Shown here: positions 23,046-35,100 of the stretch, piece by piece
Layout of the letters: each line of letters begins with the position of its first letter
Numbering within the stretch: the stretch's first letter is position 1
The notes under the pieces: generated by a model
The model's input: the letters and a program-made list of their open reading frames with translations, nothing else
Databases searched by the model: none
Told to the model about the DNA's origin: nothing
Assembly (NCBI GenBank): GCA_023374025.1
Contig: SIJG01000044.1
Location: 191,011 to 255,010, forward strand
Source: Heterodera schachtii
Lineage: Eukaryota; Nematoda; Chromadorea; Rhabditida; Heteroderidae
Reading direction: 5' to 3'
DNA: 64,000 bases
Program-made: the position numbers and the translations under genes

Positions 23046-25482
23046 CTTCAAAGTGAATAAATAAGTAAAGTATTTGTCATAGTTAGGTTATATGTTAAAA
23101 AGGGCTCTACTGCAGTTTACGCGTCCAACTGAATTTAAATGTCCATTCAATGACCATCCTATGTTTTATATGTCGTAATACAGCACAGAAATGATATACC
23201 TCCCAATTTTCAAAAGTTATGGAAGCATGTTTCCGGGGTTTTCAAGGTTGCGGGTCACGAATCTGGCATCCAGTTCGAACAAGTCCGAGTCCGAACCCCG
23301 GACCTAATTCGTAGACTAAAAATTAAAATTGAAAAATTGAGTTTTCGATTTATGGTTCGAGATCGAGTACGTGGTTCGGAATTGGTAAAAAGGATGCCGG
23401 ATTCGTGGTCCGCGACTTTGAAATCCCTGGAAACATGTTTTCATGACTTTAGAAAACATAAAAAGAATTTTTCAAAAAGGAGGTGGGGGTACAAACCTGA
23501 AAATTACCTGGATTTTAATGAAATTTATTTAGAAATTTGCTTATTTTTCTGAGACTTCAAAAATAAAGAAAATGAGGAGACTTACTCAAAGTCGGACCTG
23601 GTTTATGAATGTTAGCAACACACCATCAGATCTACCCACCTTCAATTTGTTCTCCGCCTGTTTGTTGCGCAATTCCTTGTTGGTTCGGAATTGGTGAAAA
23701 GGATGCCGGATTCGTGATCCGCGAATTGAAACCTAATTTAAAAGTATATTAGTGCAAAAATTTATATGGATTAAAAATTTTTTACTGCCATATTTTGGGG
23801 GTTTTCGAGAATAAATCCATATTTCGCCATTTTCGTGTTTTTAATTCAATATTTCGCCTATTTTTAGGAAAACACAAGAAAATGCAAAAAAAGCGAAAAA
23901 ACATACCTCTAAGGACTCTCTCTTTCTGGAAATTTCTAAAAAATACACTTCCAAATCGCGGATCGGATGGGCCTGCGGATTCTAACCGCGTCGAGCGCAC
24001 ACTTAAAAGCCCAATTTTTAAATTTTTCTTTTGCGAAGAGTTCCTGCCCTGTAAACCATAACTTTTCTTTTGCTTTTCATATCATTTTGCGCGAATTTTT
24101 TTCATGGGTGGGTGTCTGTCGGTGAGATTGCGCCGCGGTAAAATTTTAGAAAATTTGTGTGTAATTTGCTAAAAGATTTTGTCAAAAAAGTGACCGAATT
24201 TTGTATTTCGAGCCATTTTTTAAGAAGGTTAAAGAGTTTTTGTCAGGCGCCGCCGATAGGAGCTGGTATGAAAAGTTTATTTCGGATTTTTTGCCTGGTT
24301 TTAAGATATTTTCATTAAAATTGTCCATTTTTGTGCCAACTTTTGATAATTTAGGGGGACTTAGAGTCGATCAGAGCCGGTAAGAACCGACTAGGAAAAA
24401 ATGGAATTTTGAAAGAAATTTGTTAGAAATAATCGAAGTTTTCATAAATCTCTTGCTTTTTATATAAACAAACTTTTAAAAAACCAAAATTTAACTTTAT
24501 TCAATATTTTCGACAAAATTTTGTTAAAAAATGACTTTTTCGGAAAATTTTCCAGTCTTTAAGGGTCAAAAAAGCCAATTTTTCTGATGAGGGCCGTTAT
24601 AATAGAGAATTGGTCATTTTTTGGTGAAAATCTGTTAACATATTACATTCAAATTTTGAAAATTTTTCCCGTCGGTGCCTACCGGCACCGCCGGCCCTCT
24701 ATTCCCAAAAGTTTTTCAGAAAATCCGCGCCGAAAACAGCATTATTTTTTTCATTTGGAATAAAAATTTTCTAAATGTGATAAAAAGTAAAAAAAATCGC
24801 CGCCTGAGAAAATTAACATAAAAATTCACGGTCACGAAAACCGTGAATTTCACCGGTTTTTTGGATCACGGTCACGGTCACGATTCACAGGACCAATTCA
24901 CGGTCACGATTCACGGGTTTTTCAGTCACGGCACACCTCTAATTTTTACTTGGCGGCGCAAGGGTCGAGGCGCAAATGTCGCGGCGCAAAAGTCGGTACA
25001 CCAGCGAGCGATACCTTTTTCATTTTTCATTGATTGAATTGGCATTGATTTTGCTTATTTGGCATTTTAGCCAATTTAACAACAACGAAAAAGTAGAGGA
25101 GCTTCCTCTCACTGTTATATTATATTAATGGGTATGATATATTAAATAATAATGCAAGTACAAGCAAATATGAAAATACATTTGTCCAATAAATTATACA
25201 GCTGTACCAGAAAATGAGGACCAATTAAGATATCTATAATGAAAATATATTTTAAAATTTCTTTTTATTTGTAACTTTTTTGTATTTCGTAAATTTTTAT
25301 GATTGATTGATTTTTTCCTCATCATTCAATTCAAATTCACTTATTTGTTCGCTTTTTTTGAACTTCAATTAAGCGGTGAAGAGATTGGCACAACTCGAAT
25401 TACCACGCCTGCTGCAGGCCAAGAGAGTTGAGGTCGTACAGTAATGCATGGGAATATCATAGCAAATCCACGAACATACATG
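23046..25482. other. Repeat-rich intergenic region
   Basis: Bases 23230-23400 and 23680-23740 carry related words (AAAAGGATGCCGGATTCGTG), probably two ends of one decayed element. A degenerate and a clear hairpin module lie near 24244 and 24669. Bases 24830-24940 are a CACGGTCACG-type array ending in a possible element terminus. Bases about 25100-25430 are AT-rich, with no exon called. Confidence 0.5.
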
Positions 25483-25490
25483 GTGTACAC

Positions 25491-26272
25491 CAGGGATGGC
25501 ACGGAATTCCGATTTCCGACTTCCGATTTCCGACATTTTTGGGGTCGGAATTCCGATTTCCGACTTCCGAAAAAATTTTGGACGTCGGAATTCCGACTTC
25601 CGATTTCCGAAATTTTTGATAAAAAGTCGGAAATTTTCGGAAATTTTTTTTGATTTTTTTTTCAAAAAATTAACAATTTTTTACAATTTTGGTTAATAAA
25701 TTGCATTGAAATTTTCAAAAATTTCCCGGCGGCGCCTATCGGCACCGCCGCACGCTAAAAATCATATTTTTCTTGAGAAATTTTTGCCTCAAAATCGCTA
25801 AATTTAGTCATTTTTGGACAAAATTTGTTAACAATTTGATTAAAAATTATAAAAATTTTCCCCGGCGGCGCCTATCGGCACCGCCGGACCTCGCCCGCCG
25901 TGTTTTCAAAAATTTTGAAAAAACGCGCCGCAAAAAAAAGGGTAAAATTTTTGATGAAAATCATTGAATAATTTTTTAAGGCAAATATCTATTTAAATAG
26001 ATCAAAAAAATTTTGAATCGCATTTACTTGGTTAAGAATTAAAAATTTAGCCTATTATAATATTTAAAAATTTTTTTTATTATATTTTATTTTTTTTGAA
26101 AAATTTCCGATTTCCGAATTCCGATTTCCGACGTTTTTGGGGTCGGAATTCCGATTTCCGACTTCCGAAAAATTTTTGGGCCTCGGAAATCCGATTTCCG
26201 ATTTCCGAAAAATTTTGGACCCCCGGAATTCCGATTTCCGAAAATTTTTGGGGCCTCGGAATGCCATCCCTG
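25491..26272. mobile_element. hAT-type MITE inserted in an Srt-like receptor gene
   Basis: The TIRs are CAGGGATGGCA and TGCCATCCCTG. A perfect 8-bp target duplication, GTGTACAC, lies at 25483-25490 and 26273-26280. Both ends carry arrays of TTCCGATTTCCGAC. Two hairpin modules lie inside, near 25725 and 25862. There is no transposase. On the minus strand the host reading frame runs across the right border and continues about 60 codons into the element before a stop near 26080. Confidence 0.93.
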
Positions 26273-26952
26273 GTGTACACATCATGGCGTAAAGTTTTGT
26301 TGGACACCAAATAGATAATCGGTGGGATGCCTATTAAATGTTTTTTGCATTACCGAAATTTTCTTACGGTTTTTAAATTCACCATGAGCCAAAATCCAAC
26401 AAAATTGGCCAAGAATGATCAAAAATTCACTAATTGACACAAAATTCATATACACATAAATTGCAGCACCAGTTTTGTTCCACTGATCAGAATCACTTGG
26501 ATGAAAATCTGAACAAAAATTGGGGTTTAAATGACCCGCAAAAGAGAAAATTAATTTGAGCCTGATACAGCATACTTTTAAACAGAACGTACTGTAGCAA
26601 TTATTTCTGTTGTAATTAAAATTCGATTTTTGGAACCGTTTAACTTTGTCTGCTTTTTGATAATTAGCAAAATGAAACATGCTCAGAAATAGGAATAATT
26701 AATTCATCTTTTCCTACAAATTTATCAATTACCTTCTCTTTGTTTTTTGAAAAGATTCATTATCACTAAATTTTTCTTGCTATACCCCCAGATTGATTTT
26801 GACCTTCTTCTGCGAAACCGATTCTGCACGGCCAGTTTGATTCGTTTTGAATTGTTGCATTTTAATGTACAGATCATAGCGAATGTCGAATAAATGCCAG
26901 TGAGTACGATGATCACAATTAAGTTGTGTACAGTGTGCCAGGGATTTCGGTA
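26080..26952 (-). pseudogene. C-terminal half of an Srt-like chemoreceptor, truncated and MITE-interrupted
   Basis: The minus-strand exon from 26952 encodes YRNPWHTVHNLIVIIVLTG, a TM5-like block of nematode Srt receptors, followed by a basic loop. After TTGTTCAG near 26513 the frame reads IFIQVILISGTK, then shifts by one base at an AAAA run to GAAIYVYMNFVS and ILGQFCWILAHG. After an intron GIPPIIYLVSNKTLR follows, which is the family's TM7 end. TM1-TM4 are absent up to 27.66 kb. The last codons are interrupted by the hAT MITE, which adds a short foreign tail. An alternative splice at phase 1 would keep one frame but lose half of TM6. Most likely a pseudogene. Confidence 0.6.
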
Positions 26953-27665
26953 CTGTAAATGTTTACTAATTAAGTGTTATGGATTCAGAAGGCGAAAAAA
27001 TCGGGAACAGGGATTAAATAGTAATAAAATAATAAAATTTACTTGTATATGAAAGGAATTTCAAAGATTTTTACGAATAAAGGCAATTTTAAATTCTGCT
27101 AATAGGGAGTTTTATTGTCTTCAAGAACATTCTTTTTTACAAAACAAGTCTTAAATATATTACCATTTGCGTTAATTTTGAAAATTTATTGTACAATATT
27201 CCGCCGCGATTCTTGGTATTAATACGAGACTCGAGACCGAGACCCAAAAAAAGGCAGAAACTCTTCTCGAGTCGTAACTCGATACCCACTTTTAAACATA
27301 TTTTTTTACAAAACTTAAAATTCGAAGAAAATTTATAAAAATGTGTTACAAATGTTCTTTGTGCTTAACAAACTTTTGGTCCCATTTAAAATCAATTAGT
27401 TTTATAATTTATAGAATTTATCTATTTTTTAACTTTTAGAGACTACATTTCCTCTGTCAAATTTTAGCAGTTTATCCAAAATTTCCATTAAATTAAATAT
27501 TTAAAAATACTTTTCATAAAAAATGGTATTTTTAAAAATAACCCTTTTTTTGTCTTTTTGAGCTTATTTCTTTAATTTATTAAAATAATCATTTTGTGTT
27601 TCGCGTACTTAGGCATAAGCAGAAAAGAATTTATTTATGAATTGTTTCTCTATGGTAAAAATTGA
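26953..27665. other. Spacer between the two receptor genes
   Basis: It is AT-rich. A short GAGACTCGAGACCGAGACCC stretch near 27230 resembles the subterminal array of the 17.5-kb MITE. No N-terminal receptor exons for the Srt-like fragment were found here. Confidence 0.5.
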
Positions 27666-28891
27666 TCAATGTTTTTGAATTGTGAAACCACAGTTTTTTG
27701 GTACAATATTGATCATTGGCGTAATGGTTTGTTTGGCGGTTGGTTTCAAAAATTTCGGACAAAAATCTTTGACGAATTGTTGCCGAAAACTGTCACATGT
27801 GAACAACAACAGCCAACTGGACAACACCAAAGTGCAAAGTACAGAGATCCAAGGGAGTAAACAGAAGAAGAGTGGGTTAAATTCAACCAAAATTCCAATG
27901 CTCACAATAAGCTAAAATATAATTTTTTTTTAAAAATATTAATTATTTAGAAGCTTTACCAATAAAACAGCAACTAATGCGTGGCCACCAAAAGTGAGGA
28001 GGGCATAAATTAGCAATTTTTTCTCAATTTTGGCCCAATTTTGTGCATTTTTAGCTGGTTTTTTTGCTTTGTTTGTGTGCAATCATTGTTAAAATGTTGA
28101 TCAAAAGTGCCAAAAGCAGGAAAATGGTTGATAATATGGTATTGAACATTTGTAAATATCGACCACTATCCATTTCCTAAATATTAGATTTTTATTTAAA
28201 TTACAATTAATTTTTGAAAAATTATACCGGCTCTTTTTCAGTATTGATAAAAACGCCAGTGTTTTCCTTGGTGGCAATTTTTGGGTTGATTAGCATTAAT
28301 GGACTAAGATTTAATATTGTGAAAACTAACATAAACACGATGAAATGCCAAAAGTACTTTTTCCAAAGCTAAAAATAAATTAAATAATTAAAAATAAATA
28401 AATAAAAAAGTTACCATTTTGTAACGGAATGGAAATGCTAATGCGCTCAAACGATTCAACAAAATGTAAATTGTCATAATGTTTGAGGCTTGGGAGGAAA
28501 ATGTTGGTAAGAAAAAGGTAAAGAAAGCATATGCCCAATTTGGCAGTTCGTAAGTGTTTGGCCCAAAAAAGATGCCGACAATGGACAACATGCCAATAAT
28601 ATCCTAAAATTGGTATTTAAATAAAGTATTTAATAACACGCTCACAGAAACTCCACGGATGAAGAACAATTTGTAAAATGATGACAAGGAATATTGTTTA
28701 TGTCTTGTGATGAGTATCATTTCCAAAATGTACAAAATTGTCGATGGAATGGAAATGGAAAGGACAAAATAATAAAATAATTGCCGATTGATGATTATCC
28801 AATTAACAATTTGGTCGAGCATTTTTCTTGAAGATAAGAAATAAGAAAAATAAGAGGCGAAGACCACAAAAATATGGTAAATGTCCAACAT
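27666..28891 (-). CDS. Seven-transmembrane chemoreceptor, Srg/Srv-like, with one apparent frameshift
   Basis: Five minus-strand exons join in phase: 28891-28646, 28603-28415, 28368-28228, 28176-27960, 27911-27666. Together they give seven hydrophobic segments. The motif YILLNRLSALAFPFRYKM at the end of TM3 and LWKKYFWHFIVF at TM4 are typical of the nematode Srg/Srv superfamily. The last exon has PWISVLCTLVLSSWLLLF as TM7. Exon 4 is 217 nt where 216 is needed: the frame before a 7-T/A run at about 28059-28065 reads to a stop, and deleting one base of that run reopens LLIYALLTFGGHALVAVLL. Everything else is intact, so an assembly indel is more likely than decay. The start could also be the Met at 28822. 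Confidence 0.75.
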
Positions 28892-28934
28892 TCAAAATGA
28901 GATATCGTTAAATTGGTTTATCCCAAAAATGTCA

Positions 28935-29415
28935 CGAAATGATATTCATTTTCTATAATAAATAAAGTGAAATGCTTTGTGAATTTGTACTTTTGGTTTT
29001 AATTTTATTCACGCAACTTTTGTCTTTTAAATGGTACCTGAAGAAAGGGCATTTGAACTTTTATTGTGGTCGGACCAAAAAATTCGAAAACTAATTCAAT
29101 ATTTCCGAGAAGGGAAGAAAATGCATTTTTTTCAGTCAGTAATATCTAAATAGAGTGAAATGCTTCATGAATTTGTGTCTTATTTCTATTCACTTACGCA
29201 AATGTTGGCATGTAAATTCCAACTAAAGGACTGTCATTAAAAGGTATAAAATGTCCAAGCCACTTTTTGTTGACCGCTTTTGGTCGGTTTTGTAATTTCA
29301 ATAAATATTTTGGTAAAATAAAATGTGTCTGTAAAAATGATGTTGTGGCATAGTTATAAACGGTGCTAGGTCGTTTCGTAAAATTCGCCATTTTAGCGAA
29401 TTTTTCGAAAAACAT
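28935..29415 (-). CDS. Doubtful short gene overlapping a repeat end
   Basis: Minus-strand ATG 29415 opens a frame reading MANFTKRPSTVYNYATT at its fourteenth-residue region, up to GIYMPTF near 29207. Further pieces with splice-like borders (ILLTEKNAFSSLLGN, then a terminal KMNIIS) lie down to 28935. The first junction does not phase. The first 60 bases coincide with a repeat terminus shared with about 825-885, 31.97 kb and 50.51 kb (GCTAGGTCGTT). The two introns also resemble each other. It is either a gene next to a MITE or a chance frame; the product is unknown. Confidence 0.25.
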
Positions 29416-29439
29416 GGTATGACTTTGCTTAAATGCAAT

Positions 29440-31300
29440 CAAAATTTACATACTTAATACCATTTGATAGCCCTGCTTTTTCTCTATTAGCCTGCAAAAT
29501 TTAAAAAATTAGGTCAACTTTAGAAAAGATTGTATTAAAATAAATAATATTTCTGCCATAACTTATGTTAAATTTGGTAATTTTCTTGAAGTTTTGCAAG
29601 CTAATAGAGAAAAAGCTTAGCTATCGATGATGCCAAGAATGTAAAGTTTGATTTATAAGTTGTTGACCGAACCAAACAATCTTGGTATCATTAGAAAGCT
29701 CTTCATAAGCTCTATTTGCCTACTAATACTTACAGAGAATGTCGAACTGTAAAAAAAGATAGAGATAAAAAACTTCATAAAAAATATCTCCTGAAGACTT
29801 TCTGGACCATATATTTTTCGTTGTTAACAAAATTAAGCCTTCTTGGTATTTGGAAAGTGCTTGACAATCTTTTTTAGGAAAAATAAGTTTTTTTTTTCAG
29901 TTAATTTATTTATTATGAAAATATTTAGTCCCAATGAATTCAAATTAGGCAAAGGAGTCATCCGCGTTTAATTATCTAAAAATTTATTTGCTCGAAAATT
30001 TGCAAAATATATTAGAGAAAATAATTTATTACAACTATTTAGAAATGTTAAAACAATTTTTTAATAAAGTTATAAAAAGAAAAAACTAAAATTTATTCAC
30101 AATGAAAAGTAAATTTTCTTTGGCTCTATGTTATAATATTTGCTTATCATTTCATTCGTTAAAATTTAATGAAAAGCATGGGAAAATGTCGCGCCAGACC
30201 GAACGTCATCGGCGGATGATTTTTGGACACTAACTTTTTTTGATTGCTAATTTGGGCCAAATAACTCACTTTTTTGACCATTTTGGTCATAGATTTTTTG
30301 TGACCACTGAATTGACTGAGGATTAGGTGCTCTGTTCACTGAAACTTGCTATGGACCATCGTCCTAGAATTGTCTGCATTCCTGCACCAAAATAATTCTG
30401 ACTTCGCTTATCGCATGAAAAAGAATCATTTGGCCTCGACGCACAAATCAGCACAGAAAGTAGAAAAATGGCTGTCTTTTCCACAATTGTAGCACGTAAA
30501 ATGTGCTCGATTTTGAAAAATTTGGTTGTTTCTAGAGACCGGCGCGGGATTTTACGGGATCCCAGTCCGCATCCCGCATTTTTTGGAAATTGCGGGATTT
30601 CGGAATTAATCCCGTGGGATCCCGTCCCGCAAAAAATTTTGAGCCCAATCCCGCAGCGGGACCCGCAAATTTTGTTTTTTGTGCGGGATTCTGCGGGATT
30701 TTCATTGAATTTTTTCAAAATTTTAAAGGACCGAATGCCAAATAATTTTGAATAATTTTTATTAAATTTGATTAAATTAGACTCAAACCTCGCTTTTTAC
30801 CACGCGATGCCAAAGTCACAAATTGGTAGTAGTTTCGTTGACAGATTACGTGACACTCAGAAAGTTCGTGCCAACTCATGAGTCATGACTGTCAAAGGCT
30901 CAGTGTTTTCAACAATTCATCGATGTTTCTTTTGAGTACAAATTTGAGTAGGCTCATTAGACTATTTTTTTTTGCCCAACTCGCTGGGCCAATTAGTCAA
31001 CGGATTCATTTTGTGCGAATTATAGCAATTGTTAGAAGAAGAAGAAAATACACGAATCTTTTAATAATTTAACGTGGGGTAAAATGAAGGCAATCCTAAA
31101 GAATGGGGGGTCCCTAATTTTTAACTTTTTTTTTTTTAATTTTGGGCTCAAAACCAGTTGTAAGGGATTTTCAAGGATGCTATTACGAACCTTAACTCGG
31201 ATTTGCCCAATTACGCACCCCGGACCCGAATTCGAATAATTGAAAATTTTTCCGAGGATATATTTTTCTGGAGTAAATGCTTCTAATTCAAAATTAAAAA
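29440..31300. other. Repeat-rich region with small palindromes
   Basis: Bases 29470-29520 (TTCTCTATTAGCCTGC) and 29590-29630 (inverted) form a palindromic element end pair; the same TTAGCCTGCAA word recurs at 42.41 and 53.15 kb. Bases 30533-30700 are one end of an element with TIR word TAGAGACCGG followed by a GCGGGATTTT-type array. No supported exon was found. Confidence 0.5.
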
Positions 31301-31309
31301 ATGTAAGAC

Positions 31310-31925
31310 ATTTAAATTCATAACTTAGCCCAATTTCAACCAAATTAATATTTCATGATGTCATTCAAGAGCTTTATGTGTTATCTACCAGAATATTATT
31401 TTAAAATTTTTAAAATAGTACAAAAAAAGTTATGGTTTTTAAATTCCACAAAATCATAAGTCGGAATTTTTTGTCTATAGGTTTTTTGAAACTCAATGAA
31501 ATTTTTTGAAAATTTAAAGATAAGTAGAGAATTAATAGTGCTATCGAATATTAATTAACTTTGGCTAAATTGCATTTTAATTGACTTGAAATTTTTTAAA
31601 TGTTCGCATGTCCATCGCAAAAAGCATAGCCTGTTCAATACTTAATAACTTTTTTCAGAAGCAATTAGATTAAATTTTCTTTTTAGAATTTCAAGTATTC
31701 TATTTAATCTATTATTCTTTAAAATTCCAAAAAATTTCATTCAGTTTCAAAAAAGTTGAACAAAAAATTCCGACTTAAGAGTTTGTGGAATTTTATAACC
31801 ATAACTTTTATATACTATTTTAAAAAATTTTGAAAATTAATATTCTCGTAGATAACACATAGAGCTACTGAATGATACCATGAAATATTAATTTGGTTGA
31901 ATTCGACCCAAATTATGATTTTTAT
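31310..31925. mobile_element. Palindromic MITE
   Basis: Bases about 31340-31510 are repeated inverted at about 31725-31905. Matching words on the two arms are TTCCGACTTA / TAAGTCGGAA and GATAACACAT / ATGTGTTATCT. There is no coding content. Just downstream, AAACGACCTAGCCCC at about 31970 is the shared terminus of another palindromic family. Confidence 0.75.
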
Positions 31926-32151
31926 GTGTTAAATTTTTTGTTTTCCTACAACTTGGCAGTTTTTAAGAAACGACCTAGCCCCTTTCTCATGATACAATTT
32001 TAAAAAAACTATCGGTTTTACTTTGTCCAAAATAAATAAAAATGCAAAGTTTCACTTTGAAAATCACAAACAAATAAATCAAACAGCTACACTTTCGGAT
32101 CATAACTTTCTTTCCTGGTACATTTTCTCTCAAAGTTTGCCCATTTTTCGG

Positions 32152-35100
32152 CTAGTTCTTCACTGCGGCTCCCTCGTCGCATGGCTTGAGCGTTAGCCAT
32201 TTAAAATCGCATTCGCCTTTCATAAAGTTCTCAATTCCCCGTGCAGTTGGTCTTCGATATGGATCTATTTGAAGACAGGCCTCAAAGTGAAAAAAATATT
32301 TTATTATTAAAAATAATTAAAATGACCTTAATGATTTTATAAAAATTGGGGAAATTGCGTTTAATCTCTTTCAAATAGCGTTTATATGTTTCTATGGGTT
32401 TTTGCACCAATTCTGCATCATAATAAGATCTAAGAAAAACTGTGTTATTTAGAATTTAATTTTCCAATTTTCACTCAAAACCTATTCAGGTTGATGACGG
32501 CATTGTAAATGTTCTTTTGATCATTGGAACGCTTAATCACCACTGGGTCAATGTCGAACAATGGGGTCATCAACAAGAACTCAATCAACATCATGCCAAT
32601 TGCCCAAATGTCCGATTTAGATGAAACCTTTAATTAAATGAATAAAAAAAGAATAATTAAAACGTTATTTTGTATTTAACCGGATAAATATGTTCTGCTT
32701 CCTCTCCCTCTTCAACTTTCTTTTTCTTCTTGCCGCATAATTTCATCTGCTCCGGGCTACTGTACCGATCATCACTCCACATTGTGTTACGGAGCTTAAT
32801 TTACAATAATTTTAAATTTTGATGTATTTAACGCTAATAAATTAAATACAGTCTGTTCTTATCATTACATCTAGTCCATATTGACCTATCAAGCTGAAAA
32901 ATTTTACCAATTATATCTTCCCCATAAATTTAAGAAGCAGACAAAATGAAATTGTAGAAGAAAAATTTTTTTTTATGTTTTTTTTCACGAAAATAGTCCA
33001 AGTTTGCTGTTCCAAATTATAGAATCAAAATTAAAAAAATTCCGAATATAAAAATTCATACTAGTATCACTAATTGGGCTCATCAAAAAAGTCAATTGCA
33101 CTACCTTGATGCAATTGACTTTTTTGATCAGCATCGAAAATTATAGGCATGAATTTTTCTACATTTTTATCAAGTGCAGAAAACAGTTGCATTAAATTTT
33201 GATTCTATAATTTAGAACATCAAATAAAAAAAAATTTTTCTTCTACAATTTCATTTTGTCTGCTTCTTAAATTTATGGGGAAGATATAATTGGTAAAATT
33301 TTTCAGCTTGATAGGTCAAATTTCTTCTACACTTTTATTTTTGTATGCTTCTTAATATTTGGAAGATATGATTGGTAAAAAATTTCAGCTTAATAGGTCA
33401 ATGAGATTTATTGAAATGATAAAAAAAATTTTTTATGATAAAAATTTTTTTTTTTTTTTGATTCATAATTTTGGAACAGAATGTAATTTGTTCATTAATT
33501 TAAAATTTTTTTTCAACAAAATTTCTAATTAATTTTAATATTTATCTCAGCTGGTTCTGTTCCGTTTGGGGCCTATTTTTTGAATTTTTTTTAAATCAAC
33601 AAATGTTGCGTTGTTAAGTTTTAAAAGTATTAACTTTTTTTAAATATTCAATATTTCTTAAAATTTTTCCATGAAGAAAGGATTAAATTCTTGAAATGTT
33701 TCTTTAGAAAATTTTAATTTTTTCTGAGGATTTTAAAAACGCGCCAGCATGCTTTACTCCTTCATTCTTCCTTCCCACTTTTTTTTAACTAAGATGAGCG
33801 CACTTGGCCTCGAAACCGGCTAAAGCGCGCAACAAAAAAAAAACCAACAATAACACAACACGGCACGCATCGCCAAATGCTTGGCTCCTATTTGTGCGAG
33901 TGCCTCAGGCGCGAAGATGTTTAAAACCGTGGCGCAAATCCATTTGAGGAAATCTTAGTTCAAATTGTGGCTTTTATGCCCCCGATATAATTTTGCCGCG
34001 TCATTTTTGTAATTATGCGCGCTCCATTTGTTGGTTTATGTTCAAACAAAGGCCCCAAAACGGAAAAGTACCTCTCGCATTTTTTGTTTTTCGGAAGGCT
34101 CTCTATTAAATTTTCTTCTCACTATAGCTTCGCATTTAAATTTGTTTCTCACCTTGCACACATTGGCCACCTCTCGTTCATCCAGCGTACTCTCCATATT
34201 TTCCTGGATAAATTCACTACCCCCAAAATCAATCACTTTCAACATTTCTTCGTCTTCCTTTTTCTTCACAAAAAGCATATTGTCCGACTTCAGGTCCAAG
34301 TGAATAATGGCTAAAATATTTTATAATATATAATGCATTTTTTAGATTTCTTTGCATAAATTAAATTTAAAATTTAGCAGAGATTCTAGAGTTCCTGAAA
34401 ATGGACAATGCAAAATTGGTCAAGTAAAAAAAAACATGAAATCAGGCATCAAGAAAAAGACAGGTCACCCTGAAAAAAACGAGAAATGGCTCAGGAATTG
34501 TTCGGATTATAGGTTTTGTATAAAAAACACGTAACAAATCTCTGTCAAAGGCCGCACACGGACGGCTTTAGAGTTCGAAACCGCAACATTATTTGTTTTT
34601 CCAAATCTCTCCCAAAATAAAGACGGTCTTTTTATTAGAAAATATTGCAATTATTATATGAATGGATTTATATGTTTTTACATATTTTTTTGCGCATATG
34701 CCATCGCATAAGAAGTGCTCAAAAACAGCATTTTAACCTGTTTTCCTTTCAATCAGAGCGAGTTTGTAACATAAAAAAAACATATTCTGGACTTTTTGCT
34801 CATAAAAACATATTTTGGGGTTTAGGTAGTTTTTGGTACATATTTTTGAAAAAATCGGTTTTTTTTTTTTACAAAATGTCTTTCTTATTTGGCACTCAAA
34901 TTCTTGGCCAAATGCCCAAAAATTTCAAATTTTCTTTTTTTTTTTTGAATTTTTTTTTTTACATTTTTCATGACTTCTTTTCACTTTTAAGGCGAAATTT
35001 GAATTTTCGTGAAGAAAATCCAGAAAAATAATTCAATCTTAGAGACCGAAAAAAGCAACAAAAAGCATTGAAATGATTTTATGAGCATTTTGCTAACGAA

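Noticed and set aside
25369..26314. Several 60-100-codon frames with repeated SDFR/PISDF-like residues
   Set aside because: They are translations of TTCCGATTTCCGAC arrays at the ends of a hAT-type MITE.
26282..26680. 132-codon minus frame taken as a single exon
   Set aside because: Most of it is intron plus the out-of-frame version of receptor TM6; splice borders and family motifs support a split, shifted reading instead.
34015..34314. 99-codon plus-strand frame
   Set aside because: It is the antisense of the kinase catalytic-loop exon.
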